Positions 5,949-12,698 of a DNA stretch of 13,966 bases are shown here, one piece after another. The notes below the pieces were generated by a model, which saw nothing but the letters and a program-made list of their open reading frames with translations, was not told the origin of the DNA and did not search any database. The translations under genes and the position numbers were made by a program. The stretch comes from Bacteroidales bacterium GP1 (GTDB lineage: Bacteria > Bacteroidota > Bacteroidia > Bacteroidales > Muribaculaceae): contig DAAI01000054.1 of assembly GCA_001701105.1 (NCBI GenBank), positions 1,280 to 15,245 on the forward strand, written 5' to 3'. Each line of letters begins with the position of its first letter. Position 1 is the stretch's first letter.

Positions 5949-8162
5949 ATGAACTGCTATATGAGAATACTAACAACTGTATTGTGTTTCGCTCTTGCCG
6001 GCGTATTAATGATGCTTGGCGATATGAGGACTGTCAGTTTTGATGAGGCTTTGAGTGTAACAAAATCAGAGTTTACGGATTACTCTGCGGAGTACTACAA
6101 GGTGAATAACGGTGATATGCTTAAATGGACTATCTTCGTGGATATGCATCCACGAGCCATGTGGTGCCATGATTGTTGCCTGGTTACAGTATCAAAAACA
6201 ATAGAAGAAGGAGAAGATATAGAGGTCAAAAAAGCATTTAGAAATTCTCCATCCGGCCTGACTATGGAAAAATTGGTTATGCCAAATTCTTCTTATCCAT
6301 TAAAGGATAAGATTACTCAATATCCTCTTGTGCCTCGTGTAGATCCTATACCCAATAGTTTATCAACAAAAAGCTATGCTATCATACTTAATGGAGGAAT
6401 GGATTCATTGTCGAATTATAGTGCGGCTTGGAATACATGTTCTTATATGTATAGAACGCTTGTAAATGGTTATGGTATACCAAAATCCCACATATTCCCA
6501 TTGATGGCTGATGGAACCGATCCCGGAACAGATACGCACAATCTGGAGAATGGGACGTTCTATTCTCAGAATCTTGATCTTGACGGAGATGGAAATGATG
6601 AAATTGAGTACGCGGCAACTAAGGCCAATATAAACTCTGTTTTTACTACGTTGTATGACGTAATGCAAGATGGAGATCAGTTGTTTTTCTTTGGTATGGA
6701 TCACGGAGGTGCTAGTAATGATACTGCATATATGTGTCTTTGGGCACCTGGAACTACATGGCACTCGAGTCTATCAAAAATACAAAATAATATTTTAACC
6801 GATAATGAATTAGTTTCATATATACAGCCATTGTTAGCCAAGGGTGTAGTATGTAATGGTGTCTTTGGACAGTGTCATTCAGGGGGGTTTGTAACAAAAA
6901 TGAATGAAGCCGGTTGTGTAGCTGCAAGTGCGGCATCAATTACTGAAAGTTCTTGGGTAAGCCCAGATGGTAGATATGCAGAATTCCTTTATCACTGGAT
7001 AACGGCACTAAATATCGATATATCTGGTAGTAATATGAATAATGGAGTCTTAACAGGGGATGCCGGACGCAATGGTATTTGTTCCATGGAAGAAGCGTTT
7101 AACTATGCAAAAATACATGATGTATATAGGAAGGGTATTGAAAATAAAGAAACTCCTCAATATACTTCAATTCCCTTTTATTTAGGAAAGGAATTAGGTT
7201 TAAATCGAATTCCATTAAGGGAGGATGCCTTTATTAGAGACAATTTCAACGATTATGGAGATGAATCTATAACAAGTACAGGTGATGTATGGCATAGTCC
7301 TTCTTTGACTTGTAATTATTCCTCATACCGATTGGGCCTAAGCCATGACCCTGTAATAGACGCATCTGATACTCAACAGTATGTCCATGTTAAGATAAAT
7401 AACCGTGGCTGGAAAAATTTTCCTTCAGGGAAAAAAGTAAAGGTATATTGGACAGCGGCCACGTTGGGGCTTGGTTCCACTGCAACCCAGAACAGTAAAA
7501 TATGGGGAACTGTAGGTATAGCCGACATACCGGAATTAGCAGTTGGCGATTCTATTACATTGAATTTTCCGTGGACAAGGCCTAATGTAGAAAGTTCTGC
7601 AAAAATCAACAGTCATATAGGATTTTATGCAATTCTTGAACCTTCAACAATAGATCCAAGACTTTCAGCGGTATCTGCAAATAATAATTCAGCTCTTAAT
7701 CTCGAATTTGAGATTCCTAATACAAAAGCGGCGAATTGGTCGAAAGTCTATATCACCAATCCGACTTCTGAAGCCCGCTCTTTCAATATATTTTTTCCAC
7801 CTTCTGAGAATTCTCCCAGAATATTGTATGATGATGCGCAAGTAGAGGTAAAGATGGACTACAACCTTTACAATGTCTGGGTAAACGGAGGTGGTGAAGG
7901 AATAGATTTGCAGGTTCATCCTTCAGAATCGAAAGCGGTCATAATGAAGGGAGAAAAAAGTGCGATAAAGAATCTAGTACTGAATCCGGGAACCACCTAC
8001 TCAATTATGCTGCGAAATATGTATCAAACTATACCACTGATACAAACAAGGACATATAGTAATGAATTATTATTAAAGGACGATTCTGATGAAATTAAGG
8101 GGGGTGTACTTTTAACATTCAATCACCAACCAAAATTTCAAGTGGCGATGACCCCATCATAG
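5949..8162 (+). CDS. Legumain-like (family C13, clan CD) secreted cysteine protease, main part
   Basis: Signal peptide MRILTTVLCFALAGVLMML (from ATG 5961; numbering here is from 5949). The caspase/legumain-fold domain lies at about 140-415: YAIILNGG strand, DLDGDGNDEIEYAATKANI, the catalytic histidine His252 in GMDHGG, and the catalytic cysteine Cys309 in FGQCHSGGF, followed by ASAASITESSW, which matches the equivalent AANPRESSY block of legumains. Behind it are a cell-surface beta-domain (about 450-580, HVKINNRGW...VKVYWTAA...LNFPWTRPN) and a sandwich domain ending SIMLRN. It should act outside the cell as a protease or processing enzyme; substrate unknown. The frame ends at a TAG (8160-8162) after nonsense-like residues, while the family continuation lies in the -1 frame from 8099 (see the G6 run), giving about 894 residues in total. 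Parts of the gene are clearly more AT-rich than the housekeeping genes around it. Confidence 0.82.
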   Translation: MNCYMRILTTVLCFALAGVLMMLGDMRTVSFDEALSVTKSEFTDYSAEYYKVNNGDMLKWTIFVDMHPRAMWCHDCCLVTVSKTIEEGEDIEVKKAFRNSPSGLTMEKLVMPNSSYPLKDKITQYPLVPRVDPIPNSLSTKSYAIILNGGMDSLSNYSAAWNTCSYMYRTLVNGYGIPKSHIFPLMADGTDPGTDTHNLENGTFYSQNLDLDGDGNDEIEYAATKANINSVFTTLYDVMQDGDQLFFFGMDHGGASNDTAYMCLWAPGTTWHSSLSKIQNNILTDNELVSYIQPLLAKGVVCNGVFGQCHSGGFVTKMNEAGCVAASAASITESSWVSPDGRYAEFLYHWITALNIDISGSNMNNGVLTGDAGRNGICSMEEAFNYAKIHDVYRKGIENKETPQYTSIPFYLGKELGLNRIPLREDAFIRDNFNDYGDESITSTGDVWHSPSLTCNYSSYRLGLSHDPVIDASDTQQYVHVKINNRGWKNFPSGKKVKVYWTAATLGLGSTATQNSKIWGTVGIADIPELAVGDSITLNFPWTRPNVESSAKINSHIGFYAILEPSTIDPRLSAVSANNNSALNLEFEIPNTKAANWSKVYITNPTSEARSFNIFFPPSENSPRILYDDAQVEVKMDYNLYNVWVNGGGEGIDLQVHPSESKAVIMKGEKSAIKNLVLNPGTTYSIMLRNMYQTIPLIQTRTYSNELLLKDDSDEIKGGVLLTFNHQPKFQVAMTPS
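8099..8105 (+). other. G6 run where the protease reading frame shifts by -1
   Basis: The bases GGGGGGT are read as aaG GGG GGT in the protease frame, which fits the X XXY YYZ form of a -1 slippery heptamer. The -1 frame is closed by TAA at 8096-8098 just before, and the original frame closes at 8160, so the shift must fall in 8099-8160. After slippage or one added G the text reads GGCTFNIQSPTKISSG, matching the GG-x-T-x-x-I pattern expected at this position in related T9SS proteases. Confidence 0.65.
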
Positions 8163-8176
8163 TCCCCATCGATACT

Positions 8177-8632
8177 GTGGCAAATTCAATTCAAAACATA
8201 TCCCTCGGACTTGAGAACAACACCTATGTTTCCCAGACATGGACAGATGCCGAAGGTAATATTGTCGGAACTGATACTACCATCACTGTTACTCCGCGTC
8301 CGGACGCTACTCTTTACAGAGTTACAGTAATTAATGAAGAAGGAGAATGTGGAGAGGATGAATATGTTATAGAAAGTGTGACGGGAATATTATCCTCGAC
8401 GTATGATGAGGCCGGCTCAATATTACGGCTTATTCTGAAAGAAAATATAGCGGCGGGGGATAAAATCAGAATTGTAAATACTTCTGACGGAAGTCTCATT
8501 AGCGAGACTCCCCTCAATCCTGGAATTAATGAAATTCTGATAGATATGAGTACTGCTCGGAATGGCATTCACAGTGTTTCGTATCACCGTGGCGAAGCTA
8601 TATGGGATGTGAAGAAATTCATGGTGAGATAA
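8177..8632 (+). CDS. C-terminal part of the C13 protease: PKD/Ig-like linker plus T9SS sorting domain
   Basis: The only start in this frame is GTG at 8177, but coding-like sequence continues back to 8099, so this is best read as the 3' end of the upstream protease rather than a separate gene. Residues from about SLGLENNTYVSQTW to YRVTVINEEG resemble a PKD/Ig-like module (TDAEGNIVGTDTTITVTP). The last 80 or so residues have the layout of a type A T9SS C-terminal domain: SVTGI, DKIRIVNTSDGSLISE, ILIDMSTARNGIHSVSY and the terminal KKFMVR. Such domains direct export across the outer membrane by the Por machinery and are cleaved or anchored by PorU. No signal peptide or ribosome binding site precedes GTG 8177, so independent translation would give an unexported fragment. 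Confidence 0.72.
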   Translation: MANSIQNISLGLENNTYVSQTWTDAEGNIVGTDTTITVTPRPDATLYRVTVINEEGECGEDEYVIESVTGILSSTYDEAGSILRLILKENIAAGDKIRIVNTSDGSLISETPLNPGINEILIDMSTARNGIHSVSYHRGEAIWDVKKFMVR

Positions 8633-8687
8633 ACAATGTTAGATTAAAGAATAAGTAAGTCTAAGTTCAACAATAAAGAGATACAAT

Positions 8688-9974
8688 ATGAGAAAGATAA
8701 TGACAATTCTTCTTGTGGGGATATTGGCATTCCTGTATGCAGGTACTCTAAAGGGGGCCGCGCCGGAGGTTGTAAGTCTATCGCCCGATAATCCGTACAA
8801 TGACTCCATTCAGATATGCATAGTGTTCAATCAGCCTGTAAGTATAAAGGAGGAGGCTGTGATAGACATCTATACGCATAGCGAAGGAGAATCTTCCGAA
8901 TTGAAGCATGCCACCGGTAAGCTCGTACTTTCGCCGGATGATGTTTTAGGAAAGACAGTCACTGCTCTTTTTACACTTTACGGATCTGATAGTTATAAAT
9001 ATCATTGGAGTGACGGCTATATCTATCGTTTTGTAATAGAGAAAGGAATGATAGGTGCGATTGCTTCTCCTGCCGAACGTAATCAAAAGATAGAATGGAG
9101 CGTGGATAACAGATTGTCGGCCCCGACTTTCTCTCATCAGGCTCAGGTGCTCGACCGGATAAATGTGAACGACATTGTCATTGAATGGCAGGGCGAGGAG
9201 AATGCGGTTGAAATATCAGGAGATAAAACTCCGATGCTGGAAATACAAGGTGAAATTCCTAATGAAGGAGCATATTGGAACTGGCCGGCAGGATCAAGAA
9301 CCTATCCATTGATACCGGAAATTGACGAGGATAATCATATCTACAGATTTAGGGCCACTTCTGAAAATTCCGGAAATCCGGCAACTCTGAATCTTATGCA
9401 GGATGTGATTTATACTATGAATCTACATAATATAAATAGTAAAAGAATTCCTCATCGCAAAGCAGAATTCTGCACTCCGTCTTACTTGATAGGAAATACC
9501 GACAGTGAAGATGACTGCTTCCTGAAGGTAGAGCCGGTGGCTACGAGTATGAGCCTCAACTCTTTTAATTACATATGGAATATGTATGTAGATTTCAATA
9601 TGCCGTTGGAAGAATTTGATGTTCACTCCGCTTGTTCCTATTATGTGAATGGAATATTTAAAGGCAAAGATCATTTCAGTGAATGCACATCCGACAATCC
9701 ATATAAGGTGCATGTGATGCTCTACGGCCCGACCTATCAACCGGAGAATGTATATGAGATAGAATTTAATCCGGGATTAATCCGGCCTGTGGGCGAACAG
9801 ATGTCGTTTATGCCGACGCGGCGTATCACCATCGACCATAATTTTGCCGGAATGCCTATAATTGATGAAGATGCGGAGGCGACGCCGACCTACGACATCT
9901 ACGGGCGAAGGGTGGAGCAACCCGTTCCGGGGAGCATCTATATCCGCAATGGCAAGAAATTCATCATGCCATAA
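8688..9974 (+). CDS. Secreted protein with Ig-like N-domain and short T9SS-like C-terminal tail
   Basis: Function not recognised. The 428-residue product starts with a signal peptide (MRKIMTILLVGILAFLYAG, cleavage near residue 23). Residues about 24-115 (PEVVSLSPDN...ICIVFNQPV) have the pattern of SbsA/Big_5 Ig-like domains. The middle has no recognisable catalytic motif. The end, TYDIYGRRVEQPVPGSIYI followed by RNGKKFIMP, is the short sorting-signal-like tail common on Bacteroidales secreted proteins. It begins 55 bases after the protease's last in-frame codon with no terminator between, so the two are probably cotranscribed, and it may be an accessory or co-secreted partner. ATG 8688 is followed directly by the signal peptide. 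The stop codon lies exactly where the transposase remnant begins on the other strand, so the last codons may have been altered by that junction. Confidence 0.75.
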   Translation: MRKIMTILLVGILAFLYAGTLKGAAPEVVSLSPDNPYNDSIQICIVFNQPVSIKEEAVIDIYTHSEGESSELKHATGKLVLSPDDVLGKTVTALFTLYGSDSYKYHWSDGYIYRFVIEKGMIGAIASPAERNQKIEWSVDNRLSAPTFSHQAQVLDRINVNDIVIEWQGEENAVEISGDKTPMLEIQGEIPNEGAYWNWPAGSRTYPLIPEIDEDNHIYRFRATSENSGNPATLNLMQDVIYTMNLHNINSKRIPHRKAEFCTPSYLIGNTDSEDDCFLKVEPVATSMSLNSFNYIWNMYVDFNMPLEEFDVHSACSYYVNGIFKGKDHFSECTSDNPYKVHVMLYGPTYQPENVYEIEFNPGLIRPVGEQMSFMPTRRITIDHNFAGMPIIDEDAEATPTYDIYGRRVEQPVPGSIYIRNGKKFIMP

Positions 9975-10486
9975 GAGACAAGGGCACTTCTGAGGGCTTT
10001 CCCATCAAAACCGGCCTCAAGGTCACAGAAGAATCCGTCAACAGAGATTGTCAGCCAGCTTTCCGCGGCTGACAATCTCATCTATCCTATCTTCTATTTC
10101 ATGGAGATCGGCATGGTTCCCAGCCTGGGGTTCCGCCATGGCAAGGGGAATACCTTGATTATCAGAAAAGGGCATTTGTCGTGCATCGTTTCTTTCTTCC
10201 TTGATATTCACGCTTTCCCCAACACGATATACTGGAGTATGGGATCCGTCGATGTGAGATACGAAAAGGTCAAGACATCTTTTATCCCTGTTGAGAATGC
10301 GGAAGTATATCTTTTGCCATTCCTCCTTGACAGACCATTTACGATAATGGTGAAAGACTGTATTCCATGTTGGACCCTCACCACAGAAAAGATGACTTAT
10401 CGGCAAAAGGCGCTATTGGCATCCGCTCTTAATCTTGTAGAGTATGGCGTTGACCTTTGAATGGAGAAAAATCAAATAATTTATTT
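9968..10486 (-). pseudogene. Decayed IS5-type (DDE) transposase remnant
   Basis: Read on the minus strand, 10484 to 10416 gives HSKVNAILYKIKSGCQ, then a TAG at 10413-10415 where the family has Trp (GCQWRLLP), then TWNTVFHHYRKW, the first-Asp motif HIDGSHTP, and GIPLAMAEPQAGNHADLHEIE. This frame ends at 10038, but the next frame continues with ISVDGFFCDLEAGFDGKALRSALVSYG down to about 9968. One extra A near 10072 explains the shift. In the second catalytic block the expected ADAGFD reads LEAGFD, so a catalytic Asp is also lost. The N-terminus (stop at 10485-10487) and the C-terminal third with the final Glu are missing, and I could not define terminal inverted repeats. It is a dead fragment, roughly 170 codons of a family usually about 250-300. 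A plus-strand open frame over the same bases (10101-10460) is its shadow. Confidence 0.8.
10044..10079. repeat. Perfect 13-bp inverted repeat within the transposase remnant
   Basis: GAGATTGTCAGCC (10044-10056) and GGCTGACAATCTC (10067-10079) are exact reverse complements around a 10-base loop. No T-run follows on either strand, so a terminator role for the 428-residue gene upstream is weak. The arm contains the extra base that breaks the transposase frame. Confidence 0.75.
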
Positions 10487-10527
10487 AGCAGAACCACAAT
10501 TAGCAGCAATACAATACTTTATTTTTT

Positions 10528-10569
10528 ATATTCCATTTTTAGTGTAAATTTGGAATAAAAATGGAATAT
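10528..10569. repeat. 13-bp inverted repeat enclosing a -7-like box
   Basis: ATATTCCATTTTT (10528-10540) and AAAAATGGAATAT (10557-10569) are exact reverse complements. The 16-base spacer contains TAAATTTG (10545-10552), a full match to the Bacteroidales -7 consensus TAnnTTTG. A protein binding the two arms would control this start, or the repeat may be a leftover of a small mobile element. Confidence 0.6.
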
Positions 10570-10645
10570 GAGCAAATCTATTGCATTCATTATTGGTGGT
10601 TCATTATTGGTGGTAAGTGGATTAAACCTACTCACAACATATTAA
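10568..10645 (+). CDS. Possible 25-residue hydrophobic peptide
   Basis: ATG at 10568 begins a short frame whose product has a charged start (MSKS) and then a single membrane-like segment (IAFIIGGSLLVVSGLNLL). It lies about 16 bases downstream of the TAAATTTG box, in the right place for a promoter-driven small gene. There is no clear ribosome binding site and no homologue known to me, and the ATG is inside the inverted repeat arm. The 14-bp tandem duplication encodes part of the membrane segment in two different frames. It could be chance. Confidence 0.22.
   Translation: MSKSIAFIIGGSLLVVSGLNLLTTY
10587..10614. repeat. 14-bp tandem duplication
   Basis: TCATTATTGGTGGT occurs twice in direct succession (10587-10600 and 10601-10614) with no mismatch. 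The unit is not a multiple of three. Confidence 0.9.
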
Positions 10646-10702
10646 AATGGTAAAGTTTGCAAAGAATAGGGAATGGGATTAGGAAAAGAGGGATAAAAAG
10701 AT

Positions 10703-10710
10703 TAATTTTG
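10703..10710 (+). promoter_or_regulatory. Possible promoter of the psd-pssA cluster, -7 box
   Basis: TAATTTTG fits TAnnTTTG and is followed by TAGG; no convincing -33 element upstream. The resulting leader of about 125 bases would hold two tiny open frames, one of which (10814-10846) overlaps the psd start codon. Confidence 0.35.
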
Positions 10711-10842
10711 TAGGTTAAAAGATGAAGATGGCAAAACCTTATCTTCTGAAAAAGAAATAGAATATAAAGACAGGAGGCGAGTCGGGCAGCTGAGAGGAAA
10801 GCGTTCCGGAGGCATGGCGGGTCGTCAAGACAACCGGGAAAA

Positions 10843-11529
10843 GTGAAAAAAGCAAGGAAAAGATACACAGTAAAAATTCATCGGGAAGGCACGGCTGTGC
10901 TTGTTCCGTTGCTATTCGTGCTTGTGGCGTTGAATGTGCCGCTATGGATGTTCATGATGCCCGGGCCTGTGCCGGTGATTCTGTCGGCTTTGTCGGCAGT
11001 GTCTTATATCTTTGTATTCAATTTTTTCAGGTGTCCGCATCGGCATTACGCGGGCGAACGCGAAAATCATGTGATAAGTTCGGTGGATGGCAAGGTGGTG
11101 GCCGTGGAGAGGGTTAAAGAACCGGAATTTCTGAAAGAGGAAAGCATAATGATTTCCGTGTTCATGAGTCCGTTAAATGTCCACGCCAATTGGTTTCCGG
11201 TGGATGGGGAGGTAAATTATGTTCGCCATCATGAAGGGCGTTTTTTATCGGCCTGGCTTCCTAAGGCGAGCACCGAGAACGAGCGGAGCACTGTAGGAAT
11301 CACCATGGACAATGGGCGAAGAATCACCGTGCGCCAGATAGCCGGAGCGATGGCCCGCCGGATTGTTACCTATGCGCGGCGAGGTGAAGAGGCTTGCATT
11401 GATGATCATCTCGGCTTTATAAAATTTGGCTCGCGGGTGGATATTTACGTCCCCGTTGACGCTGAAATATTGGTAAAAATTGGAGACACCACCTCCGGTG
11501 GGCTTACGCCTGTGGCAATAGTAAAATAG
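10843..11529 (+). CDS. psd: Phosphatidylserine decarboxylase proenzyme, short (PSD-A) type
   Basis: Decarboxylates phosphatidylserine to phosphatidylethanolamine at the inner membrane. The 228-residue proenzyme has the short, bacterial type-A layout: IHREG (12-16), two hydrophobic segments (about 18-37 and 43-62), FFRCPHRHYAG, the conserved SSVDGKVV region (79-86), FMSPLNVHANWFPVDG with His114, WLPKASTENERST (139-150), RQIAGAMARRIVTY (164-177) and GFIKFGSRVD. Autocleavage is expected between Gly196 and Ser197, with Ser197 becoming the pyruvoyl group on the small alpha chain. GTG at 10843 is the only start codon in the right frame; the frame is open back to 10768 without an ATG. An 11-codon open frame (ATG 10814) ends on TGA overlapping this GTG, which could couple translation. 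pssA, the preceding pathway step, follows 8 bases after the stop. Confidence 0.95.
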   Translation: MKKARKRYTVKIHREGTAVLVPLLFVLVALNVPLWMFMMPGPVPVILSALSAVSYIFVFNFFRCPHRHYAGERENHVISSVDGKVVAVERVKEPEFLKEESIMISVFMSPLNVHANWFPVDGEVNYVRHHEGRFLSAWLPKASTENERSTVGITMDNGRRITVRQIAGAMARRIVTYARRGEEACIDDHLGFIKFGSRVDIYVPVDAEILVKIGDTTSGGLTPVAIVK

Positions 11530-11537
11530 TCTTACCT

Positions 11538-12245
11538 ATGAACATAATAAGAAAGAATATACCCAACAGCATCACTTGCATCAATATAGCGTGCGGAGTG
11601 CTTGCGATTCTCACGGCCTCGCATGGTTCCGGACCGCTATGGGGCCTTAAGGCTTACGAATGGAGCTGGCTGTTTATAGGATTTGCAGCGATAGCCGATT
11701 TCTTCGATGGTTTTGCTGCCCGGCTTCTCAAGGCTTATTCCGATATGGGTAAAGAGCTTGATTCCCTCTGCGACCTCGTTAGCTTCGGCGTGGCGCCGGC
11801 CATAACTATGTATTATTGTCTTGGCGAGACAGCCACGCCCTCCTGGGTACGCTGGCTGGTGGTGCTTATTCCGGTGGCCGGGGCATTGCGTCTGGCGAAA
11901 TTTAACATCGACACTCGCCAGACGGTGAATTTCATCGGCCTTCCTATCCCGGCTAACGCAATTTTCTGGATTGGTTACTCCGCGCTATGCTATCAGGGGG
12001 TCGGATTCCTGACGGAGTGGTGGTGGTTCATCCCGATTCTGCTCGTGGAATGCTGGTTGATGATTTCTTCCGTAGGATTCTTCTCCCTCAAATTCAAGAC
12101 ATGGGGATGGAAAGGGAATGCTTTAAGATGGATGCTGATCATCACCGCCCCCGTGCTCGTGTTATGCCTTGGAGTGGGAGGACTTTTATGGACGATAGTG
12201 GCCTATGCTCTATATTCCATCTTCGATAAGAAAGAGGGGCAATAA
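11538..12245 (+). CDS. pssA: CDP-diacylglycerol-serine O-phosphatidyltransferase
   Basis: Makes phosphatidylserine from CDP-diacylglycerol and serine in the inner membrane, supplying the substrate of the Psd encoded just upstream. The CDP-alcohol phosphatidyltransferase signature is complete: D54-x2-D57-G58-x2-A-R62-x8-G71-x3-D75-x3-D79 in the text ADFFDGFAARLLKAYSDMG and the following KELDSLCD. The protein begins NIIRKNIPNSITCINIACG, typical of the family, and has about six hydrophobic segments over its 235 residues. Length is normal. ATG 11538 lies 8 bases after the psd stop, so the two are one transcription unit. The reverse order of pathway steps (psd first) is usual for Bacteroidetes. 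Confidence 0.95.
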   Translation: MNIIRKNIPNSITCINIACGVLAILTASHGSGPLWGLKAYEWSWLFIGFAAIADFFDGFAARLLKAYSDMGKELDSLCDLVSFGVAPAITMYYCLGETATPSWVRWLVVLIPVAGALRLAKFNIDTRQTVNFIGLPIPANAIFWIGYSALCYQGVGFLTEWWWFIPILLVECWLMISSVGFFSLKFKTWGWKGNALRWMLIITAPVLVLCLGVGGLLWTIVAYALYSIFDKKEGQ

Positions 12246-12323
12246 CTGCAAAAAGCGTTGGCATCGTTAGAGTTTACTTGCCGTGCGGATGGCGGAATGA
12301 TGTAGGATTAAAATGAGAATGAT

Positions 12324-12692
12324 ATGGGTATAGCCCTGATAATATTGATAGTAATCTGTTTATGCTGGCCTATGATAGTCCGTTGGCTGCAGGGGTATAT
12401 GGCCCGGCGTGCAGAGGATATGCTCAGGAAGATGGCCGGACAACCCACACGCAAAGAGGAACGCCGGCGCACGCAGCAACAGAAATCATCCGGTCCGCCA
12501 CCGCCACCGAGTCATCGCCATCCCGCCAAGATGATGAACGAAGTTGCCGAAGACGTGGAATATACGGAGATACGCGAATATTCCGAAACTACTATTGAGG
12601 TCGGCTCCGGCCCCGAGCGTCAGCAACGCATCTACCGCGAAAGCCAAGTGGAGGATGTGAAATACACGGAAATAAAAATAACAAAGAAATAG
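12324..12692 (+). CDS. DUF4834-type small membrane protein
   Basis: A 122-residue protein with one N-terminal membrane segment (GIALIILIVICLCWPMIV, residues 2-19), then a basic stretch (RKEERRRTQQQK), a proline run (SSGPPPPPSHR) and an acidic, Tyr/Thr-rich tail with the repeated element EDVEYTEI / EDVKYTEI at about 75-82 and 111-118. The layout and its place after psd and pssA match DUF4834 proteins of Bacteroidetes. Function is unknown; location beside phospholipid synthesis genes is the only clue. ATG 12324 is chosen because it begins the membrane segment. The HAD gene starts 6 bases after its stop. Confidence 0.75.
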   Translation: MGIALIILIVICLCWPMIVRWLQGYMARRAEDMLRKMAGQPTRKEERRRTQQQKSSGPPPPPSHRHPAKMMNEVAEDVEYTEIREYSETTIEVGSGPERQQRIYRESQVEDVKYTEIKITKK

Positions 12693-12698
12693 AGGGTT

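Larger units (their letters stand above)
10487..10842. other. AT-rich, gene-poor stretch before psd
   Basis: No conserved gene seen. It holds a 13-bp inverted repeat (10528-10569) around a promoter-like box, a possible 25-residue hydrophobic peptide (10568-10645), a 14-bp tandem duplication, and a psd promoter candidate. Composition is strongly A/T up to about 10765, then turns G-rich (10770-10842) just before the psd start. The change of composition next to a transposase remnant suggests old insertion or deletion events. Confidence 0.5.

Noticed and set aside
6882..6887. A second G6 run in the protease as a frameshift site
   Set aside because: The frame is intact across it: it encodes the GG of QCHSGGF at the catalytic cysteine, as expected for the family.
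10101..10460. 119-codon plus-strand open frame
   Set aside because: It is antisense to the transposase remnant, whose minus-strand translation shows clear family motifs; the plus product has no recognisable features.
10528..10569. Invertible promoter (phase-variable switch)
   Set aside because: A promoter-like box between inverted repeats is suggestive, but a 16-base spacer and 13-bp arms are much shorter than known Bacteroidales invertible promoters.
12362..12598. 78-codon frame inside the DUF4834 gene
   Set aside because: It overlaps in another frame a protein with a clear membrane segment and family layout; its own product looks random.
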